From Aquimarina sp. (lineage in GTDB: Bacteria > Bacteroidota > Bacteroidia > Flavobacteriales > Flavobacteriaceae): DNA of 8,193 nucleotides. The stretch spans positions 1 through 8,193 of the forward strand of contig WTKB01000046.1 in the NCBI GenBank assembly GCA_011524575.1. The letters are read 5' to 3'. Shown piece by piece: positions 1-6,700 of this stretch; position 1 is the first letter of the stretch; each line of letters opens with the position of its first letter. The translations under genes and the position numbers were made by a program. The notes beneath the pieces were generated by a model. It saw only the letters and a list, made by a program, of their open reading frames with translations. It was not told the DNA's origin and did not search any database.

Positions 1-95
1 TGATGCACATATCGAGATATGTAAATCTTTTTAAAGTGATTCAAGTTCTTAAAATATTGGATTACAGGAAGTAGTGAGTTTAAACAAGTTCTGAG
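1..95. repeat. Foldback (MITE-like) element, right half, cut by window edge
   Basis: This stretch aligns along its whole length with the right half of the complete element at 7891-8055. Shared blocks are GAGATATGTAA, TTTTTAAAG/CTTTTAAAG, AAGTTCTTAAA, ATTACAG and the terminus TTTAAACAAG(T/C)TC. The near-perfect small palindrome ACATATC-GA-GATATGT at the start corresponds to the centre of the complete copy, so the left half should lie just outside the window. The last bases, TTTAAACAAGTTCTGAG at 79-95, are the terminal repeat. The two copies have diverged in many positions and by at least one 2-base indel, so this is not a recent duplication. No coding capacity is seen. Confidence 0.75.
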
Positions 96-147
96 TACTC
101 AAATACTTTTTAACGCTAATTACAAAAAAAGAATCGAGATAATCAAC

Positions 148-185
148 AAAAAATGGTTTAGAAATTAATTTCTAAACCATTTTTT
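148..185. terminator. Bidirectional intrinsic terminator, perfect 38-bp palindrome
   Basis: Positions 148-166 and 167-185 are exact reverse complements, with A6 at the left edge, a GGTTTAG/CTAAACC core and T6 at the right edge. Transcribed from either strand it gives a stem with a run of U at its 3' side, the form of a rho-independent terminator. It lies about 95 bp beyond the stop of the minus-strand gene at 280-1455. It could also end a plus-strand gene left of the window. The perfect symmetry at the centre means a few central bases must open as a loop. Confidence 0.75.
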
Positions 186-191
186 AATTGA

Positions 192-242
192 TAACTTGTT
201 TAAAATCACTACTTCCTGCATTCCCTTTAAACAAGCTCTTAG
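192..242. repeat. Miniature foldback repeat, two arms with no interior
   Basis: The left arm has AACTTGTTTAAA at 193-204 followed by CACTACTTCCTG. The right arm has ATTCCC, then TTTAAACAAGCTCTTAG ending at 242. These match the left and right arms of the complete element at 7891-8055, joined with the interior missing. The left arm is also a close inverted copy of the end of the element at 1-95 (65-91 against 193-219, about 24 of 27 matching). It probably arose by internal deletion. It lies 37 bp beyond the stop of the minus-strand gene at 280-1455, so it would be transcribed as a hairpin in that gene's 3' untranslated region. Confidence 0.65.
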
Positions 243-279
243 TATTTTTAATCTAAAATATAACTCATAGATTATAGAC

Positions 280-1455
280 CTATTGATGGAATGCAATTCG
301 TGTATTATTAATTCGGCGATTATAAGTTTGTTCACTACCTTGAGCGGTTTGTCGCCTTGCTTGTTGTAATCTTTGTGGATTATAATTTGCAGGATATTGA
401 GTTTCAGTAAATGTGTTAATAGGGTAATTAGTATTAGACCTTGTTGTATTTATAGGATCTATTACTGATATTCCTTCTTCTAAAGGTGGAGCTGTTGGCT
501 CAACACTTGCTTGTGGACGTGCTTGTGGACGTGCTGTTGGCTCAACACTTGCTTGTGGACGTGCTTGTGGACGTGCTGTTGGCTCAACACTTGCTTGTAG
601 ACGTGCTTGTGGTTCTTCAGTAATTTGTCGTAAAACCTGTTGCACATTATCTCGTGCTATCTCAATGGGGCTTCGTTGATCAGTAATAGCTGTTGAATGA
701 GTTTGTGGTTGTCTAGAACGACTTTGTGCTTGCAAAGGCTCCTGTCTAACTAGTACTCTTTCTCTTAGTAATGATAAATACGTAGCACTATCTACTGTCT
801 GGTCTAATACCCTACCAATAACAGGTCTTCCATTTGGATGATGAGATAATCCTCGAATATTTACAGAACCATCGCGTAATAAAGTTACGTCAACAGCTGT
901 TTTTCTTGATGTTCTTTCACCAAAGGAATTTGTAGAACGAACTTTAAAAGTAAAACGCACAGGTCTATTTACTTGTAATTTGCCTAGCTCCTGAGCAATA
1001 TCAGTTTGTTGTTGTCTTTGTTGTTGTTGTCTTTGTTGCTGTAGTCCTTGTTGGAAACCTCTGTGAAAGTTAGTAAGTTGTGTTGCAAATTCTGTATTTG
1101 AAACATCTTTAGGGCTACTACTTGGAAACATACGACCTTGCAAAACATGACTAAGAACAGGTATAATACTATCACCATTTAAAGGAAATCTAAAATTTTT
1201 TGGATTACTGTTATATTTGGCTTGCAAACCATTATTTACCCAATATTCCCTTATCGCTACATCTACTTTAACTTCTTCTTGTGTTTTAGGAGTACCATCA
1301 ACACGACGAAATGTTAAATTTTTAGCTTTTTCGTTTAAAAAACTTGCTAATAACTGACTTTGCACTTCATCTCTTTGAGCTGCACGAGAACGTCTTGTTG
1401 GTGAAGACAAAAGATTTATAAGATCGTCTAGTCCCTCCGCATTAATAACTGGCAT
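280..1455 (-). CDS. Hypothetical Q/P/R-rich low-complexity protein, 391 aa
   Basis: I do not recognise this protein. It starts at an ATG at 1453-1455 and ends in TAG at 280-282. There is no signal peptide or membrane segment, so it is probably cytoplasmic unless exported without a leader. Residues 1-130 look folded, with mixed helix-forming sequence and a YWVNNG segment near 71-76. Residues 135-150 are a glutamine/arginine run (QQGLQQQRQQQQRQQQ). Residues 165-235 contain an alternating hydrophobic stretch (RFTFKVRSTN, AVDVTLLRDGSVNIRG) that suggests a small beta domain. Residues 284-324 are almost three copies of a 14-residue unit (ARPQASVEPTARPQ). The C-terminal part is rich in N, Q and R and probably disordered. 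The gene is alone between the crt operon and a terminator. A scaffold, adhesion or secreted-effector-like role is possible, but nothing in the sequence decides between them. Confidence 0.8.
   Translation of the reverse strand: MPVINAEGLDDLINLLSSPTRRSRAAQRDEVQSQLLASFLNEKAKNLTFRRVDGTPKTQEEVKVDVAIREYWVNNGLQAKYNSNPKNFRFPLNGDSIIPVLSHVLQGRMFPSSSPKDVSNTEFATQLTNFHRGFQQGLQQQRQQQQRQQQTDIAQELGKLQVNRPVRFTFKVRSTNSFGERTSRKTAVDVTLLRDGSVNIRGLSHHPNGRPVIGRVLDQTVDSATYLSLLRERVLVRQEPLQAQSRSRQPQTHSTAITDQRSPIEIARDNVQQVLRQITEEPQARLQASVEPTARPQARPQASVEPTARPQARPQASVEPTAPPLEEGISVIDPINTTRSNTNYPINTFTETQYPANYNPQRLQQARRQTAQGSEQTYNRRINNTRIAFHQ
491..612. repeat. 42-bp in-frame tandem repeat, 2.9 copies
   Basis: Units start at 491, 533 and 575. 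The first two are identical over 42 bp. The third matches for about 38 bp with one substitution (TAGACGT for TGGACGT) and then diverges. The period is a multiple of three, so copy-number change by slippage keeps the reading frame of the minus-strand gene at 280-1455. Each unit encodes 14 residues of the ARPQASVEPTARPQ type. Within the unit, GCTTGTGGACGT is itself a doubled 12-bp subrepeat. Confidence 0.9.
1006..1053 (-). repeat. Glutamine-rich codon run (poly-Q/R tract)
   Basis: The plus strand shows repeated TTG/TTGTTGTCT units. On the minus strand they read mostly CAA codons, giving a 16-residue tract of Q with interspersed R, G and L in the hypothetical protein (residues 135-150). Its near-pure CAA use makes it a likely slippage site. 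It separates the N-terminal region from the putative beta-rich region and probably acts as a flexible linker. Confidence 0.7.
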
Positions 1456-1633
1456 AATTTAATTGTTTAATTATTGTGTTTGAATGATTAATTGGTATAA
1501 TTTCACGTAAAACTCTGATATATAACAAATTTAAATAAAAATCATGAATAGTTATTTCTTTGATAGCGAAGTTGCGTTTATGACTTGAATGCAGGTTTTT
1601 TTAAAGAAGAAATGATTAGGGAATATAGAGGTA
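1456..1633 (-). promoter_or_regulatory. Intergenic spacer crtY to hypothetical gene, weak candidate promoter
   Basis: This 178-bp gap separates the last crt gene from the next minus-strand gene. On the minus strand, TAAATTTG at 1526-1533 matches the Bacteroidetes -7 consensus TAnnTTTG about 70 bp before the ATG. No TTG is found at the usual -33 distance, so the promoter call is weak. I find no convincing hairpin plus T-run to end the crt operon, so read-through into the downstream gene is possible. Confidence 0.3.
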
Positions 1634-2818
1634 CTATTTTTTTGTAAAAAAAACTCGTAATAAGCTTTTTAGGAAGGGTATTGCAGGTAATTTACTTATT
1701 AGAGCTATTTCTTCAAAGATTGAAGTTTCTTCATCTAAGAATTTAAAAATTAAATCTATATCTGTTTTTTTATAGAGTTGCTCAAAAATAACAATTCCTT
1801 TACTATTATTGTTTTTTAAAATATCAAGTAGTAAAGAATCATAGAATCGAAATCGTGTTGAGGGTATAGGAATAGCTGAAGGAGTCCATTTACCTACCTT
1901 ACTTATTGTTGAAATAATGTGTTGTGCATAGCGTTCACTTCTTTTAAAACAGTATCCTGTAGAAGCTTTAACCCATCCACCTGCAGTTCCTATTTTGGTA
2001 ACCCAAGGGGTATTTGCTTTTTCAAAGGGGAAAATAGTCATAGGAATTTCTCCTGACTCAGTAGCTCTAATTTCGTAGTTTGTAGTAGGGAAGTGGGTAT
2101 TTATATAACTATTAAGCTGTTGTTCAAACTCAGATGTAGCGATACGCCATGGTGTAAACAAAGTAAATTCTACAAGGGCTTCTGTAGGGCTTTGTGGCAG
2201 TGCATACATAAAACTTGTACTGTTTTTATGAGGATTTCTAAAATCCATCATTGTAAATTGATTTTCGTAAAATACAGGTTTTTCCGTTTTTATAAACCAA
2301 CCTTGAAAACTTTGTATGACAAGGGAATGTTTTTCAGCTATTTGGTTAGTACTGTATGTGATTCTACTATCGAAAATATGCCCAATTTCGTAATTGTTTT
2401 GATCTTTTGTAAACAGTTTATTTTGGTCAATTTTGATAACACTTGTGACAAACCACTTGATGTTTTTATGAGATTCTAGTTTTTTAAGACAATAGGTGTA
2501 AAAATCTAAAGAGTTGATTTTTTTATAGCTGTATGGATTTAGTTTATGGTTTAGCTTCAGTTGTTTACTATAAAAAGCGGCTTCTTCCCAAGTTTTGGAA
2601 ACGCAATTATCCCATTTTCCAGAGGATTTTTCCCAAAAACAAAAGGTTTTATCGTTATTATCTTTGAGGTTAGGATCAAAAACAGCTATTTTTTTATCGG
2701 AAAAAAAAGGATTCTCTGACATAGCCATAAGCAAGTGTAAGCCCGCAAGACCAGAGCCTATAACTGCATAATCAAAATAGTTTGGTTTGGTGCTAGAATT
2801 AGATGTAGCGATTTGCAT
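1634..2818 (-). CDS. crtY: Lycopene beta-cyclase, CrtY type
   Basis: This flavoenzyme cyclises both ends of lycopene to give beta-carotene and is expected to act at the cytoplasmic membrane. The 394-aa length fits the CrtY family. The dinucleotide-binding motif is at residues 18-27 (AVIGSGLAGL). Further family landmarks are KTFCFWEK at 57-64, the FDSR block at 149-152, QGWFIKT at 172-178, MDFR at 191-194, GEIPM at 256-260, and the second conserved flavin-region block IGTAGGWVKASTGYCF at 276-291. E217 in ALVEFT lies where bacterial CrtY proteins carry the conserved acidic residue of the IEDT segment, so it is the likely catalytic acid; this is by my recall of the family and not a computed alignment. 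The ATG directly follows the crtZ stop with no gap (TAAATG), which implies translational coupling. It is the last gene of the operon. Confidence 0.93.
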   Translation of the reverse strand: MQIATSNSSTKPNYFDYAVIGSGLAGLHLLMAMSENPFFSDKKIAVFDPNLKDNNDKTFCFWEKSSGKWDNCVSKTWEEAAFYSKQLKLNHKLNPYSYKKINSLDFYTYCLKKLESHKNIKWFVTSVIKIDQNKLFTKDQNNYEIGHIFDSRITYSTNQIAEKHSLVIQSFQGWFIKTEKPVFYENQFTMMDFRNPHKNSTSFMYALPQSPTEALVEFTLFTPWRIATSEFEQQLNSYINTHFPTTNYEIRATESGEIPMTIFPFEKANTPWVTKIGTAGGWVKASTGYCFKRSERYAQHIISTISKVGKWTPSAIPIPSTRFRFYDSLLLDILKNNNSKGIVIFEQLYKKTDIDLIFKFLDEETSIFEEIALISKLPAIPFLKSLLRVFFTKK

Positions 2819-3265
2819 TTATTTCTTAAAGTATTTAATAGGAACGAGTAGCATTCCAAAGCATTCTCCATCTTCTTTCCCTAAATGTTTATGGTGCATT
2901 TTATGTGCTCTACGTACGCCTTTTGCGTACCAATTATTGGTGTTCCTAAATAACTTAAAACGTTGATGAATAAAAATATCGTGTACTATAAAATAAGTAC
3001 ATCCATAAGCAAAGATACCCAATCCAATAGGGAGTCCATACCAAAAAATACCTTCTTTCCAAACCACGAAACATCCAATACTTACTAAGGCATAAAAGAT
3101 AAAAAAAGCATCGTTGCGTTCCCACCAACTGTTATGATCTTTATGATGATGATCTTTATGTAAACTCCAAAGAAAGCCATGCATAATATACTTATGAGTA
3201 AACCATGCAGAAGCCTCCATAAAACAAAATGTCAGTATAAAAACAAGTATTCCTAATAGGTACAT
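2819..3265 (-). CDS. crtZ: Beta-carotene 3-hydroxylase, CrtZ type
   Basis: This non-haem di-iron membrane hydroxylase adds 3-hydroxyl groups to both beta-ionone rings, turning beta-carotene into zeaxanthin through beta-cryptoxanthin. The histidine clusters of the fatty-acid hydroxylase superfamily are all present: H24-x4-H29 (HKYIMH), H36-x2-HH40 (HKDHH), H95-x4-H100 (HDIFIH) and H121-x2-HH125 (HKMHH). Hydrophobic segments at about 2-18, 53-69 and 75-95 are likely membrane helices. At 148 aa it is on the short side for CrtZ but appears complete. It starts at an ATG 14 bp after the crtB stop, and its stop abuts the crtY start. No ketolase (CrtW) gene is in the operon, so zeaxanthin is the predicted end product of this cluster. 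Confidence 0.93.
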   Translation of the reverse strand: MYLLGILVFILTFCFMEASAWFTHKYIMHGFLWSLHKDHHHKDHNSWWERNDAFFIFYALVSIGCFVVWKEGIFWYGLPIGLGIFAYGCTYFIVHDIFIHQRFKLFRNTNNWYAKGVRRAHKMHHKHLGKEDGECFGMLLVPIKYFKK

Positions 3266-3279
3266 ATCGGTGTAGTTTT

Positions 3280-4119
3280 TTAAATCAAATTTAAATGATA
3301 ATTGATATAACTTTGTGCAAAAACACCAGCTTTTTGGTAGTTCGGCACTCTAAATCGTTGCTCTTTTAGTTTTTTTGCTGGAGCTGCCTTAAGTTTTTGT
3401 AATAGTTTCTGGTAGTATCTATATGCGGTGTAAACTCCTAATTTTGCTTCTATGGGCAGTTGTGTAATTCCTATTTTAGCATCTTTAAAATCTTGTTCAA
3501 TTTCCAGAATAATGGCTTGTTTGCTTTGTTCAGAGAAATTTTCAAAATCTGTATTAGGAAAATACCCTCTTCCAAGCCCAATAGCATCTGCTTTTAAATC
3601 ACGAAGAAAATTTACTTTTTGAAAAGCAGAACCCAATTTCATAGCCGAAGCCTTAAGAGCATCATACATTTGTGTATTGTTTTTTGTAAAAACCCGTAAA
3701 CACATTAATCCTACAACATCCGCTGAACCATAGATGTAATTTTGATATTCTTCCGTGGTATGGTATTCTTTTTGATGTAAATCTTGGTACATACTACTCA
3801 TAAATGCTTCATAGAGTTCAGGTTCTATTTGATATTTATGCACAGTTTCTTGGAAGCTATTAAGAATAGGATTTAGACTTATTTTGTGTTTTATCGCAGC
3901 ATACATTTGTTTTTCAAAATCATTAAAAAGTGCTTCTTTTGGGTAGTTATGAAAGGTGTCAACAATTTCATCAGCAAGACGCACAAAACCGTAAATGTTA
4001 TAAATGTCTTGTCGGATGCTACTTCCAAGAATTCGGGTAGCTGTAGAAAAAGAGGTACTATAACACTCGGTTACTGTTTTGCTACAATTTCTAGAAACAG
4101 TATCGAAAATAGATTTCAT
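3280..4119 (-). CDS. crtB: Phytoene synthase, CrtB type
   Basis: This enzyme condenses two geranylgeranyl diphosphates head to head into 15-cis-phytoene, the first committed carotenoid step. At 279 aa it is close to the usual size. Both Mg-binding aspartate motifs of the trans-isoprenyl synthase head-to-head family are intact: D50-E-I-V-D54 (in FVRLADEIVD) and N170-x2-R173-D174-L-K-A-D178 (in VNFLRDLKAD), followed by GRGYFP at 183-188. The N-terminal C-x-STSF-type block (YSTSFSTATR, 20-29) is also typical. Squalene/dehydrosqualene synthases share this fold, but the crtI, crtZ and crtY neighbours favour phytoene. The ATG lies 41 bp after the crtI stop, and that gap holds a copy of the foldback-element terminus. 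Confidence 0.95.
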   Translation of the reverse strand: MKSIFDTVSRNCSKTVTECYSTSFSTATRILGSSIRQDIYNIYGFVRLADEIVDTFHNYPKEALFNDFEKQMYAAIKHKISLNPILNSFQETVHKYQIEPELYEAFMSSMYQDLHQKEYHTTEEYQNYIYGSADVVGLMCLRVFTKNNTQMYDALKASAMKLGSAFQKVNFLRDLKADAIGLGRGYFPNTDFENFSEQSKQAIILEIEQDFKDAKIGITQLPIEAKLGVYTAYRYYQKLLQKLKAAPAKKLKEQRFRVPNYQKAGVFAQSYINYHLNLI

Positions 4120-4147
4120 AGAATATATATTTTTTTAGATCAATAAT

Positions 4148-4164
4148 TTTAAACAAGTTCTTAG
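4148..4164. repeat. Solitary foldback-element terminus at the crtI 3' end
   Basis: TTTAAACAAGTTCTTAG matches the right end of the miniature element at 226-242 in 16 of 17 positions. The 13-bp core (4148-4160) abuts the crtI stop codon and fills about a third of the 41-bp crtI-crtB gap. No second arm is visible nearby, so it is either a relic of an excised or deleted element or a short functional motif that recurs independently of the elements. Confidence 0.6.
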
Positions 4165-5621
4165 CTGGCATCAATTAAATCTGCTACTAATTTACCAGAG
4201 ATAATAGAGGGCGGAACTCCAGGACCTGGTACAGTAAGTTGTCCTGTGAAAAACAGATTTTTCACTTTTTTACTCTTAAGTTTAGGTCTTAGAAAAGCGG
4301 TTTGTAACAGTGTGTTTGCCATGCCATAAGCATTTCCTTTATAGGAGTTATATCTTTGCGTGAAGTCACTTACTCCGAAGTTTTCCTTAAAAATGATGTG
4401 TTTTTCAAGATCTTGTCCAGTGTGTTTTTCTAAACGTTTTAAAATACGCTCAAAATACTTATCTTGAATCTCTTTAGTGTCTTTTAAACCTGGAGCTACA
4501 GGTACTAGGAAAAAGGCATTTTCACAACCTTCGGGTGCGGTATTCGGATCGGTTACTGAAGTGAAATTGGCATAAAAAAGTGGTTGAGTTGGCCACTGAG
4601 GTTTATCGTAAATTTCTTCAGCATGTTTTTCAAAATCAGTATCAAAAAATAAATTGTGATGTGTGATATTTTGAAGTTTTGTGTTAAAACCCACGTAATA
4701 CAAAAGACTTGAAGGGGCAAAAGTTTTTTTTAGCCAATATTTTTCGGAATATTGACGCCATTGGATGTCTAAAAGTTGTTCACTGTGGTGGTAGTCTGCT
4801 CCAGAGAGTACGGTATCAAAGTTAATATTTTCGTCGGTGTTCGTAGTAATTCCTAAAACTTTTCCTGTATCATCTACCCTGATTTTTTTAATGGGAGTAT
4901 TGCACCTAAATGCTACTCCTAGACTTTTAGCCAGCGAAGTCATCGCACTTACCACACTATACATGCCACCTTTGGGTTGCCAAGTACCCAGCGAAAAATC
5001 TGCATGATTCATAAAGCTATAAAAAGCTGGCGTGTCACAGGGTTTTGCCCCTAAAAACAATACTGGGAATTCCAGAATAGAACGTAAACGAGGATCTTTT
5101 ACTTTTTTTTGTACTTTCTTTGTGATCGTTGAAAAAAATTGCCCTACTCTGATAGCCGTTTGTGGTGTAATTAATTCTAAAGGGGATACACCTGGGTTAT
5201 ACACAAGATCCTTTATAGCAATGTTATAATTATCTTCTGCTTCTTTCAAAAAGTTTCTGAGTGCTTTACCACTGCCTTTCTCAATGCTTTCAAAGGTGTT
5301 TATAATTTTTTCTGGAGTGTCTTCAATGCTAATTTCACTATTAGAAAACACCACTTTATATGCCGGGTTTAGTTTTTCAAGTGTGTAAAAATCAGAAACT
5401 TTATGGTTAAAATCTTTAAAGAACTTTTCAAAAACATCTGGCATCCAATACCAAGAAGGCCCCATGTCAAAAGTAAACCCATCTTTTTTTAGTTGACTGG
5501 CACGTCCTCCGGTATTTTTATTTTTTTCAAATATACATACTTGATGCCCTTTTTGAGCTAAATAACAAGCTGCAGAAAGCGATGAAAATCCAGAGCCTAT
5601 AATAGCTATATTTTTAGACAT
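4161..5621 (-). CDS. crtI: Phytoene desaturase, CrtI type
   Basis: This FAD-dependent desaturase converts phytoene to lycopene by successive dehydrogenations. The 486-aa length is normal. The N-terminal Rossmann motif is at residues 5-14 (IAIIGSGFSS), followed by the ADP-binding acidic end (VCIFEKN), the TGGRAS block and the FDMGPSWYWMP segment. The C-terminal flavin-binding signature GQLTVPGPGVPPSIISG lies at 460-476, preceded by NLFF. Related enzymes act on diapophytoene (CrtN) or hydroxylated carotenes (CrtD); the neighbouring crtB, crtY and crtZ point to the C40 CrtI role. The start ATG overlaps the end of the upstream regulator by 8 bp (ATGTCTAA), so the two are co-transcribed and probably translationally coupled. 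Confidence 0.95.
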   Translation of the reverse strand: MSKNIAIIGSGFSSLSAACYLAQKGHQVCIFEKNKNTGGRASQLKKDGFTFDMGPSWYWMPDVFEKFFKDFNHKVSDFYTLEKLNPAYKVVFSNSEISIEDTPEKIINTFESIEKGSGKALRNFLKEAEDNYNIAIKDLVYNPGVSPLELITPQTAIRVGQFFSTITKKVQKKVKDPRLRSILEFPVLFLGAKPCDTPAFYSFMNHADFSLGTWQPKGGMYSVVSAMTSLAKSLGVAFRCNTPIKKIRVDDTGKVLGITTNTDENINFDTVLSGADYHHSEQLLDIQWRQYSEKYWLKKTFAPSSLLYYVGFNTKLQNITHHNLFFDTDFEKHAEEIYDKPQWPTQPLFYANFTSVTDPNTAPEGCENAFFLVPVAPGLKDTKEIQDKYFERILKRLEKHTGQDLEKHIIFKENFGVSDFTQRYNSYKGNAYGMANTLLQTAFLRPKLKSKKVKNLFFTGQLTVPGPGVPPSIISGKLVADLIDAS

Positions 5622-6534
5622 TTTTTTGATCTTTTAATTGTTTTTCAAATGCTTTGAAAGCATCGATACTTTTAAAGTTAGAAGTGTTTTCTAGATTATA
5701 TTTTGTTGTTTGCACTCCTGTCGCCCATAATTCATTTTGAGAGTTTGTAGGGCAAAACTCCTGTAAAAATTCTTGGATATATTTTGGAGTTTCCAACTGA
5801 GAGGCTCCATGTTTGCTTAGTGTAAAGTGGGTTACAAAAACTACTTTTTGTTTTTTGAGTTTATAAATTTTTTCAATTTCATTAAAACTAATACCAACCC
5901 CTAGAAATAAACAATGCAAATGTGCCGCATTGACTAAGTAGTATAAAATATATAATTCAAGTTCACAAGGTTCTCCTTCTGGTAGAAATAGTACGTAAAG
6001 GGTGTTGTTATTCTTTTTTGGTAAAAATTGTAGTGCCTCTATGGAGACCGCTATTTTTTGTTTAATCAGATATGTGATAAAGTGTTCATGTGCATTATCA
6101 AGCGTTTGCATTTTCCATAGCATACCAACTTCATTTAGAAGAGGTAAAAACAAGGTATATAAGATGCTTTTAAAATCAATTTTTTCGGATACTGTTTTAT
6201 AGATTTTGTGAAACGTAGCCTCATCATAGTTTAAAATAGCCATTTTAAAATCAATGATCGCTTTTTTACTAATACTGTCATTGACATTTATATTTTTGGT
6301 GAATGCAATGATTTCTTCTTCACTAAATTTTGCTACTCTAGAAATCTTATAACCACATTGCACAAGAAAACTTACATCGAGTAGGCGTTTTAAGCTTTTT
6401 TGATCATAGTTCCGGATATTTGTATCGGTACGACTAGGCGTAAGTAAATGGTATCTTTTTTCCCAAATACGAATAGTGTGTGCCTTAATACCACAAATAT
6501 TCTCAAGATCTTTTATAGAAAAGGATAAACTCAA
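5614..6534 (-). CDS. MerR-family CarH/LitR-like regulator with altered B12 site
   Basis: This is a DNA-binding regulator, probably of its own carotenoid operon. Residues 5-44 are a MerR winged-helix domain (FSIKDLENICGIKAHTIRIW, then EKRY). Residues 95-160 are the helical cap of cobalamin-binding photoreceptors, with W140-x9-E150-H151, the same W-x9-EH spacing as CarH. Residues 178-260 match the cobalamin-binding Rossmann region. The expected ExHxxG-type motif instead reads PEGEPCELEL (185-194), with C190 where the cobalt-ligating histidine should be and E193 for glycine. The following LG block lacks its usual proline (FLGVGISF). The likely start is TTG at 6532-6534: an in-frame TAA lies three codons upstream and the first internal ATG would remove the DNA-binding domain. 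It may be a repressor working without B12 or light, or responding to another ligand or partner. Confidence 0.88.
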   Translation of the reverse strand: MSLSFSIKDLENICGIKAHTIRIWEKRYHLLTPSRTDTNIRNYDQKSLKRLLDVSFLVQCGYKISRVAKFSEEEIIAFTKNINVNDSISKKAIIDFKMAILNYDEATFHKIYKTVSEKIDFKSILYTLFLPLLNEVGMLWKMQTLDNAHEHFITYLIKQKIAVSIEALQFLPKKNNNTLYVLFLPEGEPCELELYILYYLVNAAHLHCLFLGVGISFNEIEKIYKLKKQKVVFVTHFTLSKHGASQLETPKYIQEFLQEFCPTNSQNELWATGVQTTKYNLENTSNFKSIDAFKAFEKQLKDQKNV

Positions 6535-6678
6535 AATTAATTATTGTTTACTTTTTTTGATTAAATATTAAACAATATTAAAAAATATTTGGGTATTTTA
6601 ATAAAAAAATAACATATTTATTGTAATTATGTTGTTTGCCTACGTAAATCCTATTAGTTTTTTTGTTTTAAATTTGCG

Positions 6679-6691
6679 TTTAAACAAGCTT
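6679..6691. repeat. Solitary foldback-element terminus upstream of argD
   Basis: TTTAAACAAGCTT matches the terminal core TTTAAACAAGCTC of the foldback elements in 12 of 13 positions. It begins three bases after the candidate argD -7 box and ends ten bases before the 23-bp palindrome, so it would cover the start of the argD transcript. No partner arm is visible in the spacer. Confidence 0.5.
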
Positions 6692-6700
6692 TAATTACCG

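Noticed and set aside
491..612. Possible CRISPR-like array
   Set aside because: The 42-bp units are directly contiguous without spacers, are in frame in a coding region and encode a protein repeat.
984..1178. 64-aa minus-strand open frame in the CAA/TTG-rich tract
   Set aside because: It lies wholly inside the 391-aa hypothetical gene in another frame, and its N/K/D repeats are only the frame-shifted reading of the glutamine tract.
280..1455. Hypothetical gene as a type VI secretion effector linked to the TssD-like gene
   Set aside because: The two genes are over 6.5 kb apart on opposite strands with unrelated operons between them, and no toxin or marker domain is visible.
1456..1633. Terminator after crtY
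   Set aside because: No stem followed by a T-run could be found on the minus strand, only A/T runs without paired arms.
2093..2479. 128-aa plus-strand open frame antisense to crtY
   Set aside because: It is a shadow of a well-supported gene and shows no recognisable domain.
3886..4146. 86-aa plus-strand open frame antisense to the crtB start
   Set aside because: It covers conserved crtB coding sequence on the other strand and has no family features.
5032..5229. 65-aa plus-strand open frame antisense to crtI
   Set aside because: It is a short shadow frame within an intact crtI.
6002..6202. 66-aa plus-strand open frame antisense to the regulator gene
   Set aside because: It is a short shadow frame within the B12-domain coding region.
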